Positions 24,152 through 37,199 of a DNA stretch of 64,000 nucleotides are shown here, piece after piece (the first letter of the stretch is position 1; every line of letters starts with the position of its first letter). Origin of the DNA: Henckelia pumila (taxonomy: Eukaryota; Streptophyta; Magnoliopsida; Lamiales; Gesneriaceae). The stretch spans positions 191,916,664 to 191,980,663 of the forward strand of contig NC_133121.1 in the NCBI RefSeq assembly GCF_033568475.1, given 5' to 3'. The notes under the pieces were generated by a model that was not told where the DNA came from, ran no database searches, and saw nothing but the letters and a program-made list of their open reading frames with translations. Made by a program: the position numbers and the translations under genes.

Positions 24152-25093
24152 GATGTCAAATCGACAAGTATTCACAAGTTTTATCAGCAACACGGAGAGC
24201 CTTTCTATGCAGCATGGGAGAGATTCAAGGATTTAACAACCATCTTCCGATTTCATGATTTTTCTAACTGTTCTCCCCTTAAATTTTTTCTTGATGGTTT
24301 GGATGCAGTGATAAGAAGATGGGTAATTGAAGGAGCTTTCGCAGCCGGTAGTTCATTATTTTGCCGAGATGATGATAGTTTGATGCATATGTTGGATGAT
24401 ATGGCAGAATTTGACCATTACCGGTATTGGGATCTTACACACCCGGATTTTACAGACCAACCATTCAAGCTTCAAAAGGAGGAGGGAAGTTGTTCTAAAT
24501 TGGTCTTACATCCGCTAGAGGATATTATGAGCAAGCTTGTGGCATCAACTGAGGAAGCTATAGAAGATCTAAAAAATTTTAGATGTCACCTTGTGGAGCA
24601 CATAGAGAATATCAAGCGATCAATCGTCCATGAACACCTAGAACAGGAAGTGGAGCAAGATACTCAAGCAGCGACCAACCCGTTTTGGTTCGATGATGAT
24701 GACTCAGAGAACCAGGATTGTGAGTGCAAATCAAATCGTGCTGAAGGTTTAGAGGCGTTTGAGTCTTCTCTTCTTATTGAACCGCAGTTGGAAGATGTTA
24801 AGGAAGAAATAGGGTATGATGGAAATATTTTGCCACTCGAGTTTGAGGATGACGGAATTCAAGAGTCTGTTGATTTGAGCTCATCGATAGTATTATTATA
24901 CATACATCCCCAAAATTCTTATTTTCCATCAGTATCAGTTTCAAAATATGTTGGCTTCCAAGAGCCCACCGAGACGTTCTCTTCCCATGTTTACCAACTG
25001 CTATGGAGTGTTGCTGAGGTGACGAGCTTTAACTGTTTACATCTAGCCAAGCTTGAGGGCACATGGAACAAAGACCTATTTGTGGTGTCATAG
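24152..25093 (+). CDS. Gag-like protein of element H
   Basis: The open frame runs from after a stop at 24149-24151 to TAG at 25091-25093 (313 codons), with no ATG near its start. An ATG at 24153 lies in a different frame and stops after about 27 codons, so the original start has probably been lost by an indel. The segment HGEPFYAAWERFKDL followed by FFLDGLD is typical of the gag capsid domain of Athila/Tat elements. The rest is acidic with a possible coiled coil (EEAIEDLKNFRCHLVEHIENIKRS). I see no zinc knuckle. The C-terminal part (LLWSVAEVTSFNCLHLAKLEGTWNKDLFVVS) resembles nothing I can name. Confidence 0.7.
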   Translation, partial: DVKSTSIHKFYQQHGEPFYAAWERFKDLTTIFRFHDFSNCSPLKFFLDGLDAVIRRWVIEGAFAAGSSLFCRDDDSLMHMLDDMAEFDHYRYWDLTHPDFTDQPFKLQKEEGSCSKLVLHPLEDIMSKLVASTEEAIEDLKNFRCHLVEHIENIKRSIVHEHLEQEVEQDTQAATNPFWFDDDDSENQDCECKSNRAEGLEAFESSLLIEPQLEDVKEEIGYDGNILPLEFEDDGIQESVDLSSSIVLLYIHPQNSYFPSVSVSKYVGFQEPTETFSSHVYQLLWSVAEVTSFNCLHLAKLEGTWNKDLFVVS

Positions 25094-26336
25094 GACACTT
25101 ACTTTGGGCGTCAGCCGCTCTTTGAGGAGTGCTTCTGAGGGTCAAGTTATAGACTGAAAAGATGCACTGACTGGGAGGCAACCCAGTGTTCTTTTCTTTT
25201 AGTTAGTTTTTATCTTTCATTTTGTTTTTGCGTTTTATTTTTTTTGTTTTCAGAAACCGAATGTCGCCACCTCCGCAGTCAAAGTTTCAATATGATTTTT
25301 CTGTGATGCTGTCAGACGTTGAAGAGGACAGTGCCAACACTTAAACCAGGAGAGTTTCGTTTTACATTTTTGCATTGCATTGTGTTTAGTTTTTTGTTTG
25401 TGTTTTGTATTTTGATGCATTGAGGGCAATGCTTCATTTAAGTGTGGGGGGGTGCATTCATTACATTCATTGCATTCATTTTGTTTTTGTTTGTTTCGTA
25501 TTCATAATTAGGATGATGATTGTTAGCCTATGATGATGGAAGTGAAAAAATGAAATTTTTGAAAAATTTTACTCTTGATTGGATATGAGAAACCGTAGGT
25601 TGATTGTTGAATATTTTAAGTACGCATGTTTAACTGGTGAAGTGTAGTGATGTATTAGATACTGTGGATGTCTGTTGGAATATTGCACGATAATAGATGT
25701 TTGTGGAACATGATAGTTCTTGAGTCTTGATGATTTATTTGATATGATATATACACTCTTGTGTGCACCTTTTGAATTTTTTTTTATAAAGCATTGATGA
25801 AAAATGAGCTCCATCCGGGTTGCGAGCATGATAGTTCTATTCACTATTTCATAGCTAAGTTTGCGGACCTAATGGGGTTGTAGTTCCATCCGGGCTATAG
25901 ACGAGGGGATTGAAATTCGAATCCTATCTAGTTGTGGCTAAGTCTGCGGGTAATTATTGGGACTTTTAAAATGTCGGGTGCAAAATCCGATGGTGCGTAA
26001 TTTTATATCAAGAGAGTTGTGTTGTGTTGATAGATTTTTGAGAGGAGAGTTCTTGATTGTGAGAATTGCAATGAATTGTCTTAGGTCGGCGAACAGTCTT
26101 GAAGCTTTGTCTTTTGAAGTTGTATGTAGCGGGGATAACATGTCACACACGCACGTTCGCATTCGACTGAAGGTGTATCATTGATAATCGAGAGTCGTTG
26201 TGAGTTTGTTTTTTGTGGGAAAACTTTTCTGAGGCTATGTTGTGTATGATTCATCCTTGCTTATGTTTTTGTTGTGTTTTCATTTTGCTTTTGCATACTT
26301 GCTCGAGGGCGAGCAAGGATTAAGTGTGGGGGTATT
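25094..26336 (+). other. Element H 3' internal region with stem-loop, acceptor-like site and two purine tracts
   Basis: Just after gag lies actgggaggcaacccagt (about 25168-25185), a 6-bp stem with a 6-base loop that has a counterpart in element A. A T-rich tract ending gttttcag at 25252 follows, then a 27-codon frame at 25261-25344 of unknown meaning. An internal purine tract aagtgtgggggggtg lies near 25439, and the PPT aagtgtgggggta is next to the LTR. The rest is non-coding. Confidence 0.6.
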
Positions 26337-27931
26337 TAATAGTCATGTTTGTGTTGCTTATTTTAATATCATTTTGTTGTTGTTTTGCATGCATTTATAT
26401 GTTGTAATTTAGCATTTTGTTCTTATTTTATTTATCATGTCTGCATAACATACTCCCGGATTTATTGTGTAGTACGTCGCATTTTACTGGAAAAAAGAGA
26501 AGTGTTGAAGAATGAAGATGAAGTGTTGGTGCCGAGAAATTGAAGAACAAAAGATGAAGCTACGCAACAAGACAAGAAAAATAAGTTGAGCATCTGCGCA
26601 AGAATGAAAAAGAAAGCAATGCGCTGAAGAAAGGTTGGAGCGCGATTGCGCTTGGCTTGGGAAGAGAAAGATGTTGTTTGCACTACTTCTCGTGCAAACG
26701 CACTACTTGTTTGCACTAGTTGTTTGCGCTTAATTCTTATGGTTTGAACTTGGAGTATTGTTGTTTGCACTTGATGGAGCGCAATCGTGCTTGAAGGATG
26801 CTCGTTTGCGCTGCTGTGGTTTGCGGATAGAAAATCGAAGAACAGAGTGTGCTGTTCGATCGGTAATCTTCTACCGATCGAGTGGGCTGCGTGAAGAATG
26901 AAAACAGTAGGGGTCAAGATTTTAACTCACTCGATCGGTCAATCTTACTGATCGAGAGAGATATCGGGCGCAAAAAAAAATAAAATTTTGGGATTTTAAA
27001 ACTCTTATTTTGCGGGCTTTATTTCATGGGCTTTCAAGACCATATAAATAGGATCTTTAGACGCAAAAGAGGGGAATCGACGCAAAGAGAAAACAGAGAT
27101 TGGAGACGGCTACAGACAGAGAGAAGAAACATATGGCGGCTAGGTTTTATCTTTCTTGTTCTTAGTTTTAATTCATTTAGTTTTTGTACTTGGTTAAGGA
27201 AGACGAAACCCTTGATTTTATTTACTTTGTGAGATTTTGATTTTTAGTGTTTAATTCAATTTGAGTATCAAGAGTTGTTCTGATTTATTTCATGCTTGTG
27301 TGTTTGATTATTAGATTGATCACCTGATAATTCTTTCGTACAATCTACCGCTAAATTAGAATTCAAATCCGTAATTGTTTGAATCATCTAATTTGTGAAG
27401 CAACTGTGTATAATATTTTATGCTGTTGAATTTGTTAAATCGTAGGAACAACAATTGACTAGGCTAAATACATCCGCTGGTGCATGTGTTGTCTAGATTC
27501 ATCAGTTTCACTCATTTGAATGTTGTCGTGGATTTAAATCTAATCGCTGGTATTGGGTTAATTTATGGGGTAAGAGTTAACTTAGAACGCTGGTGTCTAG
27601 TTAACTAAAATTAAGGTGAAACAAGAATTAAATTTTCAATGATGAATATTCAATGTGAATTAATTATTTTTAGGCAATCGATGATTGAATGAATAATTTC
27701 AAGGGTGTAGTCGACCGATACCAAGTCTCGTTAGTTTATTGATCTTTCTTATTTTAATTATTGTATAGTAGTTAGTAAAATCCAAAAAACCCCTTTTATT
27801 ATTTCCGTATTTTTAAGAACACGCTTAAATTTCACTTTTCTCTTGAGAACGAGCCCTACTCTAACTGCTACATAATTTATTTATCTGATTGGAGTCGGGT
27901 AATTTGGGCGCGACACGACTGAGCGCTACCA
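26337..27931 (+). mobile_element. Element H 3' LTR
   Basis: Aligns with 22440-24029 almost end to end. It starts TAATAG where the other LTR has TGATAG, a G-to-A change at the terminal dinucleotide. The scattered substitutions indicate an insertion that is not brand new. Confidence 0.92.
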
Positions 27932-27936
27932 ATAAT

Positions 27937-28635
27937 TATTTTCTTCAATATTTTGAACTCCTGTTCAATTTTATTTTATAACTCTGAAAATTTCTCATTG
28001 AAAACATTAGTAACGATTAACCTAGTTTTTTAATCATCAAAACATAATATTTGAGACTTGTTAATGCATTAAAAACATTAATATCACAACACGAAATTTG
28101 TATGTGTTTAAGGCGTAACACATATGTTTATTGTTCTTTCGTTATTAAATTATTTTGATGCACGACCTTTAAGAGTCGGTGTTAAAAAAAGTTTATATTT
28201 TAGTATTTTCAATGACGGTCTCGTGACGACGAATTTTATTAATTTTAAGTTTTTATCCTTTATGTTGTTTATTTCTTTATGATAGTTTATACTTGATTTC
28301 ACGAATGTTTTAAAAGACATTTTCTGCACTAAGTTTATTTTATCTAAACTTACGTTTCGTTTACTTTCCTAAGATTTTAATATTCGGTTCAGGTTTTCTT
28401 TGTAAGTAGTAGTTTTTGGTGTGCCCGTATAAGAACCGATTGTTGACTCTTGGATTGCCTCCTTTGTTCAAATATTTTTTTGCACGTTAGGGTCATTAGA
28501 TTTTAATTTCAATCTTTAGTCATTGAACTTGCAAACGCGATGCATGCCCTGCACTTTTATATTTGAAAAATTTTCTAATATTTTTTCGCATCTATATTCT
28601 TGTACATGTTTAAAAATACGGGACATCAGAGGAGT
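27937..28635 (+). other. AT-rich intergenic DNA
   Basis: No convincing reading frame or repeat structure is seen on either strand. Confidence 0.5.
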
Positions 28636-28654
28636 CACTACAAAAAAATTTCTT

Positions 28655-28960
28655 TCCGAAGCGCACAAATTTGCTTTCCGCAGCGCGCACTGCTTGCTGC
28701 ACAACTCAAAGATGTTAATAGTAGAAGTTATTGACAGAGTGCAATGTAGGCTGCGGAAAGTAGCATCTGCAGTGTGTATTGCGCGCTGTAGATATTAACA
28801 TCCGCAGCGTGTAATCATTACACGCTGCGGAAAGTAACATCAACAGCGCGCGATGCACGCTGCGGAAGGAATTTTTAGAGCACACCGATGCAGGCCGTGG
28901 AAAGTTTATTGGAAGCACATGTTCGCACGCCGCGAAAAAAGATGTTAACAACACACTATT
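28655..28960 (+). repeat. Left CACTA subterminal repeat array
   Basis: About ten copies, in both orientations, of a roughly 10-12 base unit close to gcacgctgcgga or its complement, including one perfect inverted pair around 28801-28833 (ccgcagcgtgtaat / attacacgctgcgg). Such arrays bind transposase in characterised CACTA elements. Confidence 0.75.
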
Positions 28961-30046
28961 TAATCGTAGATAGCCTCATATGATGCAAATGTAACAGAAA
29001 CTTCAATAAAATAAACGAATAAATGAAAACGAATAACTAAACAAAAAAATTTCAATTTCATTAATGAAAACGAATGAATCAAATCTTTACAACAAACCAA
29101 GCACAAATTCAAGTCTTATCCACTCGCAGAGCTAATACACTTTCTTCATCATTCTAATATGGATAAGGTCTCAACACCCTAAACATGATACAAAATATCT
29201 CAACAAACTAGCTACACATAACAACGCAGATCAGTAGAATCTATATCAATCACACAAGACTATTAATATAGATAACCATGCGACTGTGCTTTCTAATGCG
29301 TCATCAATAACTCATATTTCATCATTTGGTCGAATTAGGTCCACCTTCTCCACCAAAATCTTATCAACACAAACTTTCCAACAAGATCCACCAAGAACAT
29401 TGTGATGTACTTCTGCGTTCGGATTTGTGGATGCAGTGCGACCTTCTGCAACAACTAATCCATCAACACACCAATGGTATCAAAAGAGAGGTAAACAATA
29501 AACACAAGAATTTAGTGGATGTCAATGCTCTTTAAATAATCATGTCAGGTATGATATATGCTTTTATCTAAAAGTTATCAACAAAACTAAACTCACGCTT
29601 GACCTTTGCACTGATATTTAGGTCATTGATGCAGAAAGGCACAAGAGCTTGACGCCTCACTTCCCTGTGATAAGTTCCATCAATCAAGCTCGTTAAAAAG
29701 TGAGCTAAAGAACACCAATGTCAGATTCAATACATCCAAGCAAGAAGGAAGAGTAACATAAAATATCATGATATCCTCAACATTTACTTCATTAATTCCT
29801 CTATCGCAATCAATATGTGTGCACGAGCTGCATGTAAATACTCTTCACCAACAAATTTATATTTTAGAAGCTCTTGGTAAAAAAATTATCAAAATAAATG
29901 GTTCGAAGCAACCTTATTGTCTCATTTATCGTTTTCTAATAATGCATTAGTCTTTCTATAGAAGTTAAGTTGAGACGACCAAATTATGAAGAGACAACCA
30001 AAGAAAAATCCAATCAGCCACGTATATATATTTGAAGAAACAAGAA
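28961..30046 (+). other. CACTA interior, unassigned
   Basis: No full gene. On the minus strand a short open stretch near 29610-29720 ends in an AAG/GT junction and could be another captured exon, but I cannot assign it to a family. Confidence 0.3.
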
Positions 30047-30061
30047 TTAGCTATCGCATAC

Positions 30062-30299
30062 CTTAGCAATAGAAGCTTCAAGAATTGTTCCAATTGTCCA
30101 AAACGCAGAGAACACTACCATCCACGTACATATCTCTCGAGCAGAAATAAATTCTAAAAACCAAGATGAAAGAACCGGACCACCTCCTAAACCAATGCTG
30201 ACTAAACCACAGAGAATGACCAGAAAAGTAAGATTTGGGGAAAATGCACTTACAAAACTAGCTGCAGCTATAATGGCAGCAGTGACAAGGAAACCTTTC
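30062..30299 (-). pseudogene. Captured exon of an organic cation/carnitine transporter 7-like MFS gene
   Basis: A 238-base minus-strand exon with an acceptor (TTTTTAG before 30299) and a donor (AAG/GTATGC at 30061). It encodes RKGFLVTAAIIAAASFVSAF, then ILCGLVSIGLGGGPVLSSWF and TWMVVFSAFWTIGTILEAS. This matches the region after the RRKG loop and the next two membrane helices of plant OCT7/NiaP-like major facilitator transporters. The frame is open, but some conserved residues differ (LCG where LRC/LRS is usual; SARE where a PAP-type loop is usual). Neighbouring exons of the gene are absent, and retained splice sites mean DNA-level capture. Confidence 0.75.
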
Positions 30300-30367
30300 C
30301 TAAAAATCAAAAGCAAATTATCGAAAGAAAGAATACGTAAATAATTAATATTATAGTTAAATCTCAC

Positions 30368-32504
<2,137 letters not shown>

Positions 32505-32976
32505 TAACACTGTGTTTGGTTTCTTAAAAAATTGGATTTGGATTTGGATTTGGATTTGGAATTGGAATTGAAAATCCATGAATTTAAAATTCCATTTGGT
32601 GTTTGGATATATAATTTAAAAATGGTATTTACAAATCCATTTCTTGTTTGGAGAAATATGAATTTGGATTTGAAATTTAAAATTATGCTAAATTTTTCAT
32701 TACAAACTCTTTTCGAACCAAATCTTTTAAAGTTTAGAAATTAAATTTTATTCTATATTAATTGTGTCGAAAATTCAAAAAATAACATGAAATAATAAAT
32801 CAGAGTTCACGTGAAATAAGAAATATAAATCAAACAATAAAATACGAAAATTTGAAGTTCAATAAATTGACTCTTTTAAAAAACCAAATGGAATTTAAAA
32901 TAAAACATGAATAAATTTGTCAACGAATCCAATAAAATCCTAACTTTTATTTAGAAAAAGTATGCAATATTTTATC

Positions 32977-33981
32977 CTAAGATGAGTTGTCCATTTTCCA
33001 ATTCAACCAGCGACGACGAGCATGAAGTGGAATTCCCAAGAAAAGATCGGCTGCATTTGGATTGGATACAAGAAAATCACTTGCTGCAAAAACAAAATCT
33101 TCATCTACTCCTTCAAGTTTTGTTAGTTCAGTGTATATCTCTTCACACCGACGCTTGTTTTGTTCATTGACATCCATCGCCTTAGCCATTTGTGAGATCG
33201 TATTGTTCAATGTATCAAACCTCTCATTCATCTCATCAAACTTTGACAGTTTTTTCTTGCCAACTTTAGAAATATTAGTTGTGGATGATGAATGAGGAAG
33301 AGACATTTGATCAAAATTCTCTTCTTCAAAATCCTCCAAAGTTTCTAAATGTACCTGTTGCTGAGCTACCAACCGATCAATATCTTCTATTCTTGAAGAT
33401 TCTCCACCGCTCGGCTCTTTCCCCTCTCTTACCCAACGACGTGTCTTCTCTTTACCAGTTTCTGCTCCTTTTCCATTAGCTCTATCTTTTTCAAATATTT
33501 CTCGCAGCACAATAAAATTAGGGATTGCAATATTTCTGACATGTTTAGCATCAGGATATACCTAATTACATTATGTTTATTTTTAATACAATAATAACTG
33601 AAAACATATAGAAACACTTGAACATGACAAAATAAAAATACATACCTTGATTAATTCATCCCAAACCTCCTCTGGTGCCTCAATTTTTTTTGTTATGTCA
33701 TTCCAACCAAATCCACTACCTCGTTTGAATACTTCCAAAGCAATAGTCATCTTTCTTTTCAAAGTTTTTAATCTATTTTGCACATTGTCTTTATTTACTT
33801 TCATAGTAAATTTGGAATTAATAGCTTCGATAGCAACATTGTACGCAGCTTGAGAAAAATTTCTATCTGGTTTTTGTCCTTGATTCTTTTGTTCTAGTAA
33901 AAAATCAAGAAGAAATTCATCCATCTGTTGCGTCCAACTTTTATAGTGGACAGCTTCAACAGTTTGAACGCCAGTACTCAT
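32977..33981 (-). CDS. Harbinger MYB/SANT-like DNA-binding protein
   Basis: Two exons: 33981-33646 and 33561-32977, joined in phase 0 across a short intron (AAG/GTATGT donor, AATTAG/GTATAT acceptor), giving 306 residues. Residues 14-112 form a Myb/SANT-like domain (YKSWTQQMDEFLLDFLLEQ, then FSQAAYNVAIEAINSKF, then KTLKRKMTIALEV and SGFGWND). The second exon has a basic linker, an acidic stretch and a C-terminal helical region (RRCEEIYTELTKLEGVDEDF). In this superfamily the Myb-like protein binds the terminal repeats and escorts the transposase to the nucleus. No disruption is seen; it is adjacent to and co-oriented with the transposase gene. Confidence 0.85.
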
Positions 33982-34183
33982 TTCCTAAGAATTAATACAA
34001 GTTACAAACTTCAAATCATATGAAATAAATTATATATTAAAATGGATAGATAATTATTTTGTAACGTAAAGCCAAAAAATAAATAAATAAAGAATCACAA
34101 AAAATAAAAATGAAATTTTACATACAAACAAAATAAACAACCTTAAATTTTTTAAATGAACAGTGCATGACGCCAAAAATATT

Positions 34184-35551
34184 TTAAGTAGGACCACATG
34201 AATAATCTTCCCACATTTCTTGTGCTATTCTATTTCTTATCATTATTCCTTGCCTATTACTTTCAGTTCTACCTCGAGAAGCTGCATTTTCTTCATTCAC
34301 AATATCTTCATGTATTAATTCACTATCGACTTCAGCAATCAATCTTTCATCAGGATCTACTCCCATGAGAAAATTATGCAAAATACAACAGGCTAATATA
34401 ATTTCAGAATGTGTCCCTACATTGTAGTTAGGTTCAGCACCACTAGCTAAAATTGAAAATCTCTTTTTTAACACACCGAATGATCTTTCGATGGCATTTC
34501 TCAAAGATGCATGTCTGTGATTAAATATTTCTTTTTGAGATTCGGGCCCACGATTACTATATTCTTTTAGATGATATCGGGTTCCTCTGAAAGGGGCGAT
34601 AAAACCATCTCTTATCATAAATCCAGAATCGACAAGATAATATTTACCTACAAAAGTTAATTGAAAATTAATATATATTTGTTATTATTTTTTAAAATTT
34701 ATTAGTATATGTATGATTAAATACCATTTGGAACTTTTAGCTTATCTTCTCTATCAAGTGCATCCTCAAGGATACGACCATCAGCTGCTGAACCTTCCCA
34801 TCCGGGTAACACATATGTAAACCTCAAGTCGAAGGTACATGCAGCCAACACATTTTGTGTGGGAAAATCTTTTCTTCCTCTATATCTTGCAACATGTTCT
34901 TTAGATACTTTAACACGGAAATGTGTTCCATCAATTGCACCAATACAATCCTATCATATGTATCAAAATTATATTATTTTTAATCATATATGAATTTATT
35001 ATTTTAATGGAACAATCGAAAAAAATATATCTATATAGAATTACCTTGAAATAAGGATAGAATCTAGGATTATGAAATATTTCAGGCGGGACATCATTCC
35101 CATTAGGTTGAATAATAAATTGATCTTGAAGAGATATGATTGCCTTCAAGACATTGTGAAAATGTCGACTGATGGTTTCCCCAGATCATAAGAATATAAA
35201 TCCCATTGAACGAGTACTTTCATTTTGCCCAACAATATACAAAAATTTTGCAAATTGTTCTTCTATGCTGCTGTAAATAGTATCTTCGAGGAAAGTTTTC
35301 TCTCGTAATAGTGAAACAAATTTCATAAATGCATTCGGTCTCATACGAAGTACTCCACGAATTCTTTCATCGGTTTCAATACGATACATTAACTCCTTCC
35401 TAACTATATCTCTTTTCAAATCTTTTTCTGATATGACTCTACTTATATAGCTCTTATTTTTATAAAATAACATATTCAAGTAAGAAACACAAGCCACTAC
35501 TACTATAATTGCTCTCTGAGATCGTCGAGTTGATTCTTTGACTCTATCCAT
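34184..35551 (-). pseudogene. Harbinger DDE transposase, one premature stop
   Basis: Three exons: 35551-35045, 34950-34725 and 34647-34184, with consensus GT-AG introns, 398 codons if read through. The N-terminal half holds the helix-turn-helix-like region (LRMRPNAFMKFVSLLRE). The catalytic residues fall in IGAIDGTHF (D176), GWEGSAADGRIL (D226) and RNAIERSFGVLKKRF (E298), all present. The only break is TGA at 35186-35188 (codon 122), where the family normally has Arg before SGETISRHF; a single C-to-T change in CGA explains it. The C-terminus is acidic and ends EMWEDYSCGPT. The product resembles plant nuclease HARBI1-like proteins. Confidence 0.85.
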
Positions 35552-35736
35552 CTATAAAATAAAAAAATATTTAAATATTAACATGGTTGTGTAAATACAA
35601 CCTCGATTTAGTTATCTACAAAAATAAATTGATTTCATATGTCATAAACACATACGTGTTATCAACTAATTCAATCAATAATTTTTTTTACAAGTATTAA
35701 GAATTGAATTTTTAAATATATAGACAAAAACGCTTC

Positions 35737-35773
<37 letters not shown>

Positions 35774-36863
35774 TGAAATTCAAGATTTTTTACAAATAAC
35801 ACATAAACATTACCTAAACATTATGTGGAACAAAAAAACATGTCCATTAACAGTGTACTGAAATAAAACACAAAATTTATGCATTTTTTGTTTGGGAATA
35901 AGCTAATTTTTTACTTGCACTTTTTCCGAACTTATCATTTGATAATCCTTTGACAAGGTTGATTTTTGAGGATTCAAAAGGATTCTGGCTAATGGAAACT
36001 TCCGAAAAATGGGTTAAAGCATTGATTGGGCTCAACAAAAAAACCTTAATACATTTTGCAATATATTTGTCAATATAATTTAGCATATACAGTGACATAC
36101 ACTCAAATAGCAATAAATTTAGTAACAATGACAACATTAAAGTTTAAACCCAGGTACAAAGGAACATACCATTAATTAAATCGTTTTTTTCACCACAACT
36201 CAACCTACACGGTGCGATGCAAGCTATTATGAGTGCCTACAAAAAAACATCAAAAAATTATTCAGGGATGATTTAAAAAAAAAAACATTATTTACGAAAA
36301 AATAAAGTATTTCATGAAGATAGTTGCAGAAGAAGTCTATAATAATTATCAAAGTTAACATGTGGAATCTGAATATGCCTCCACAACCACATAAACCAAT
36401 CATATCAACTCCATTAAATGAGTTAGCAGATTACGAGCAAAATAAAAATTGCAAAAGCTTTGAAAATTCATTTCTCTTGGAATGCGCGAGCAGAATAATG
36501 AAAAAAGAATACTGACTTGAGTTTGTTTACAACGAGTCTTGGAGCTTGAACCATGGAAATAAAATATGCGTAAGCTTTAGATCGGCTTTTATCGACTTTC
36601 TGGGAAAACAAAAATAAAAGAGTAAAAGATAACAGATAAAAAAAAAAATTGCCGATAAGTTTGGTTTTTCCAAATCCCAATCCCATGAAATCTTGTCAAC
36701 ATTCATAGGATTTGGTTACGTTAACAAGAATCCCATCAAATCCCGGGAATTCCCAACCAAATCAGAATTCCGTTTTTTAAGTTGCCTATCCAAACACTAA
36801 AAAGGGAATTTTGAAATCCAAATCCAGTAAAATCCAGTCAAATCCGGGTTGCCAAACAGTCTG
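35552..36863 (-). other. Harbinger 5' untranslated side
   Basis: AT-rich region upstream of the transposase, with an (AT)n tract (35739-35769) and no supported gene. The right 100 bases (aatcccatgaaatc, gaaatccaaatccag) mirror the left-end ttggattt tracts and form part of an extended subterminal inverted repeat. Confidence 0.6.
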
Positions 36864-36934
36864 TAAAGGGCAGAATTAATCTTTAGGGATTTGGAACCGA
36901 TGACAACAGAGGAAAATAAATTTATTTTCCCATG

Positions 36935-37140
36935 TTAACAGCGTGCATAATACACGCTGCCAATATATTTTTTGACGGCCTTCCAAAATGGAACGCTGTT
37001 GAAAATATTAGTAACATCGTGCAATTATTTGCACGCTGTTATTGTTAAAACATACAATATATTAACAACACACATAAATGAGCGCGCTGTTCATACCAAG
37101 ATCAACAACACGCTTTTATTGTGTGCTCTTGATGTCGAGC
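36935..37140 (+). repeat. Right CACTA-type subterminal repeat array
   Basis: Units aacagcgtgcataatacacgctg, split as acagcgtgc and cacgctgcc, then atcgtgcaa / ttgcacgctgtt, gcgcgctgttc and caacacgc / gtgtgctc. They are shorter and more decayed than those on the left. Confidence 0.7.
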
Positions 37141-37199
37141 TGCAAAAACTCATATTTGTTGAGGTGAGGATCAGTGCCATCTGATGCTTTGATTTTGTT

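Larger units (their letters stand above)
22440..27931 (+). mobile_element. Element H: complete gag-only (TR-GAG type) LTR retrotransposon
   Basis: Two near-identical LTRs (22440-24029 and 26337-27931) flank 2307 bases that encode only a gag-like protein. The 5-base flanks are identical: ataat at 22435-22439 and ataat at 27932-27936. The PBS is ttggcgccgttgtcggg and the PPT is aagtgtgggggta, as in Athila/Tat elements. No protease, RT or integrase is present, so the element must be mobilised in trans. It matches the definition of TR-GAG elements (terminal repeats plus gag only). Confidence 0.92.
32508..36863 (-). mobile_element. PIF/Harbinger transposon with both genes
   Basis: Bounded by TAA duplications (32505-32507 and 36864-36866). 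Terminal inverted repeats are CACTGTGTTTGG on the left and, read inward, CAGACTGTTTGG on the right. Just inside are ttggat-rich tracts that are also mirrored at the other end. Two minus-strand genes lie inside: a MYB/SANT-like protein and a DDE transposase, the pair expected for autonomous PIF/Harbinger elements. The transposase has one premature stop, so this copy is probably no longer autonomous. Confidence 0.9.

Noticed and set aside
29326..29535. Plus-strand frame of 69 codons in the CACTA interior
   Set aside because: No motif and no splice context; the minus strand is also open here, so neither can be preferred.
36324..36686. Short frames near the right end of the Harbinger element
   Set aside because: Overlap on both strands, AT-driven, no family resemblance.
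37150..37170. tttgttgaggtg as a clean CACTA right terminus
   Set aside because: Differs from TTTTTGTAGTG at several positions and lacks a matching 3-base duplication, so only an approximate end is given.
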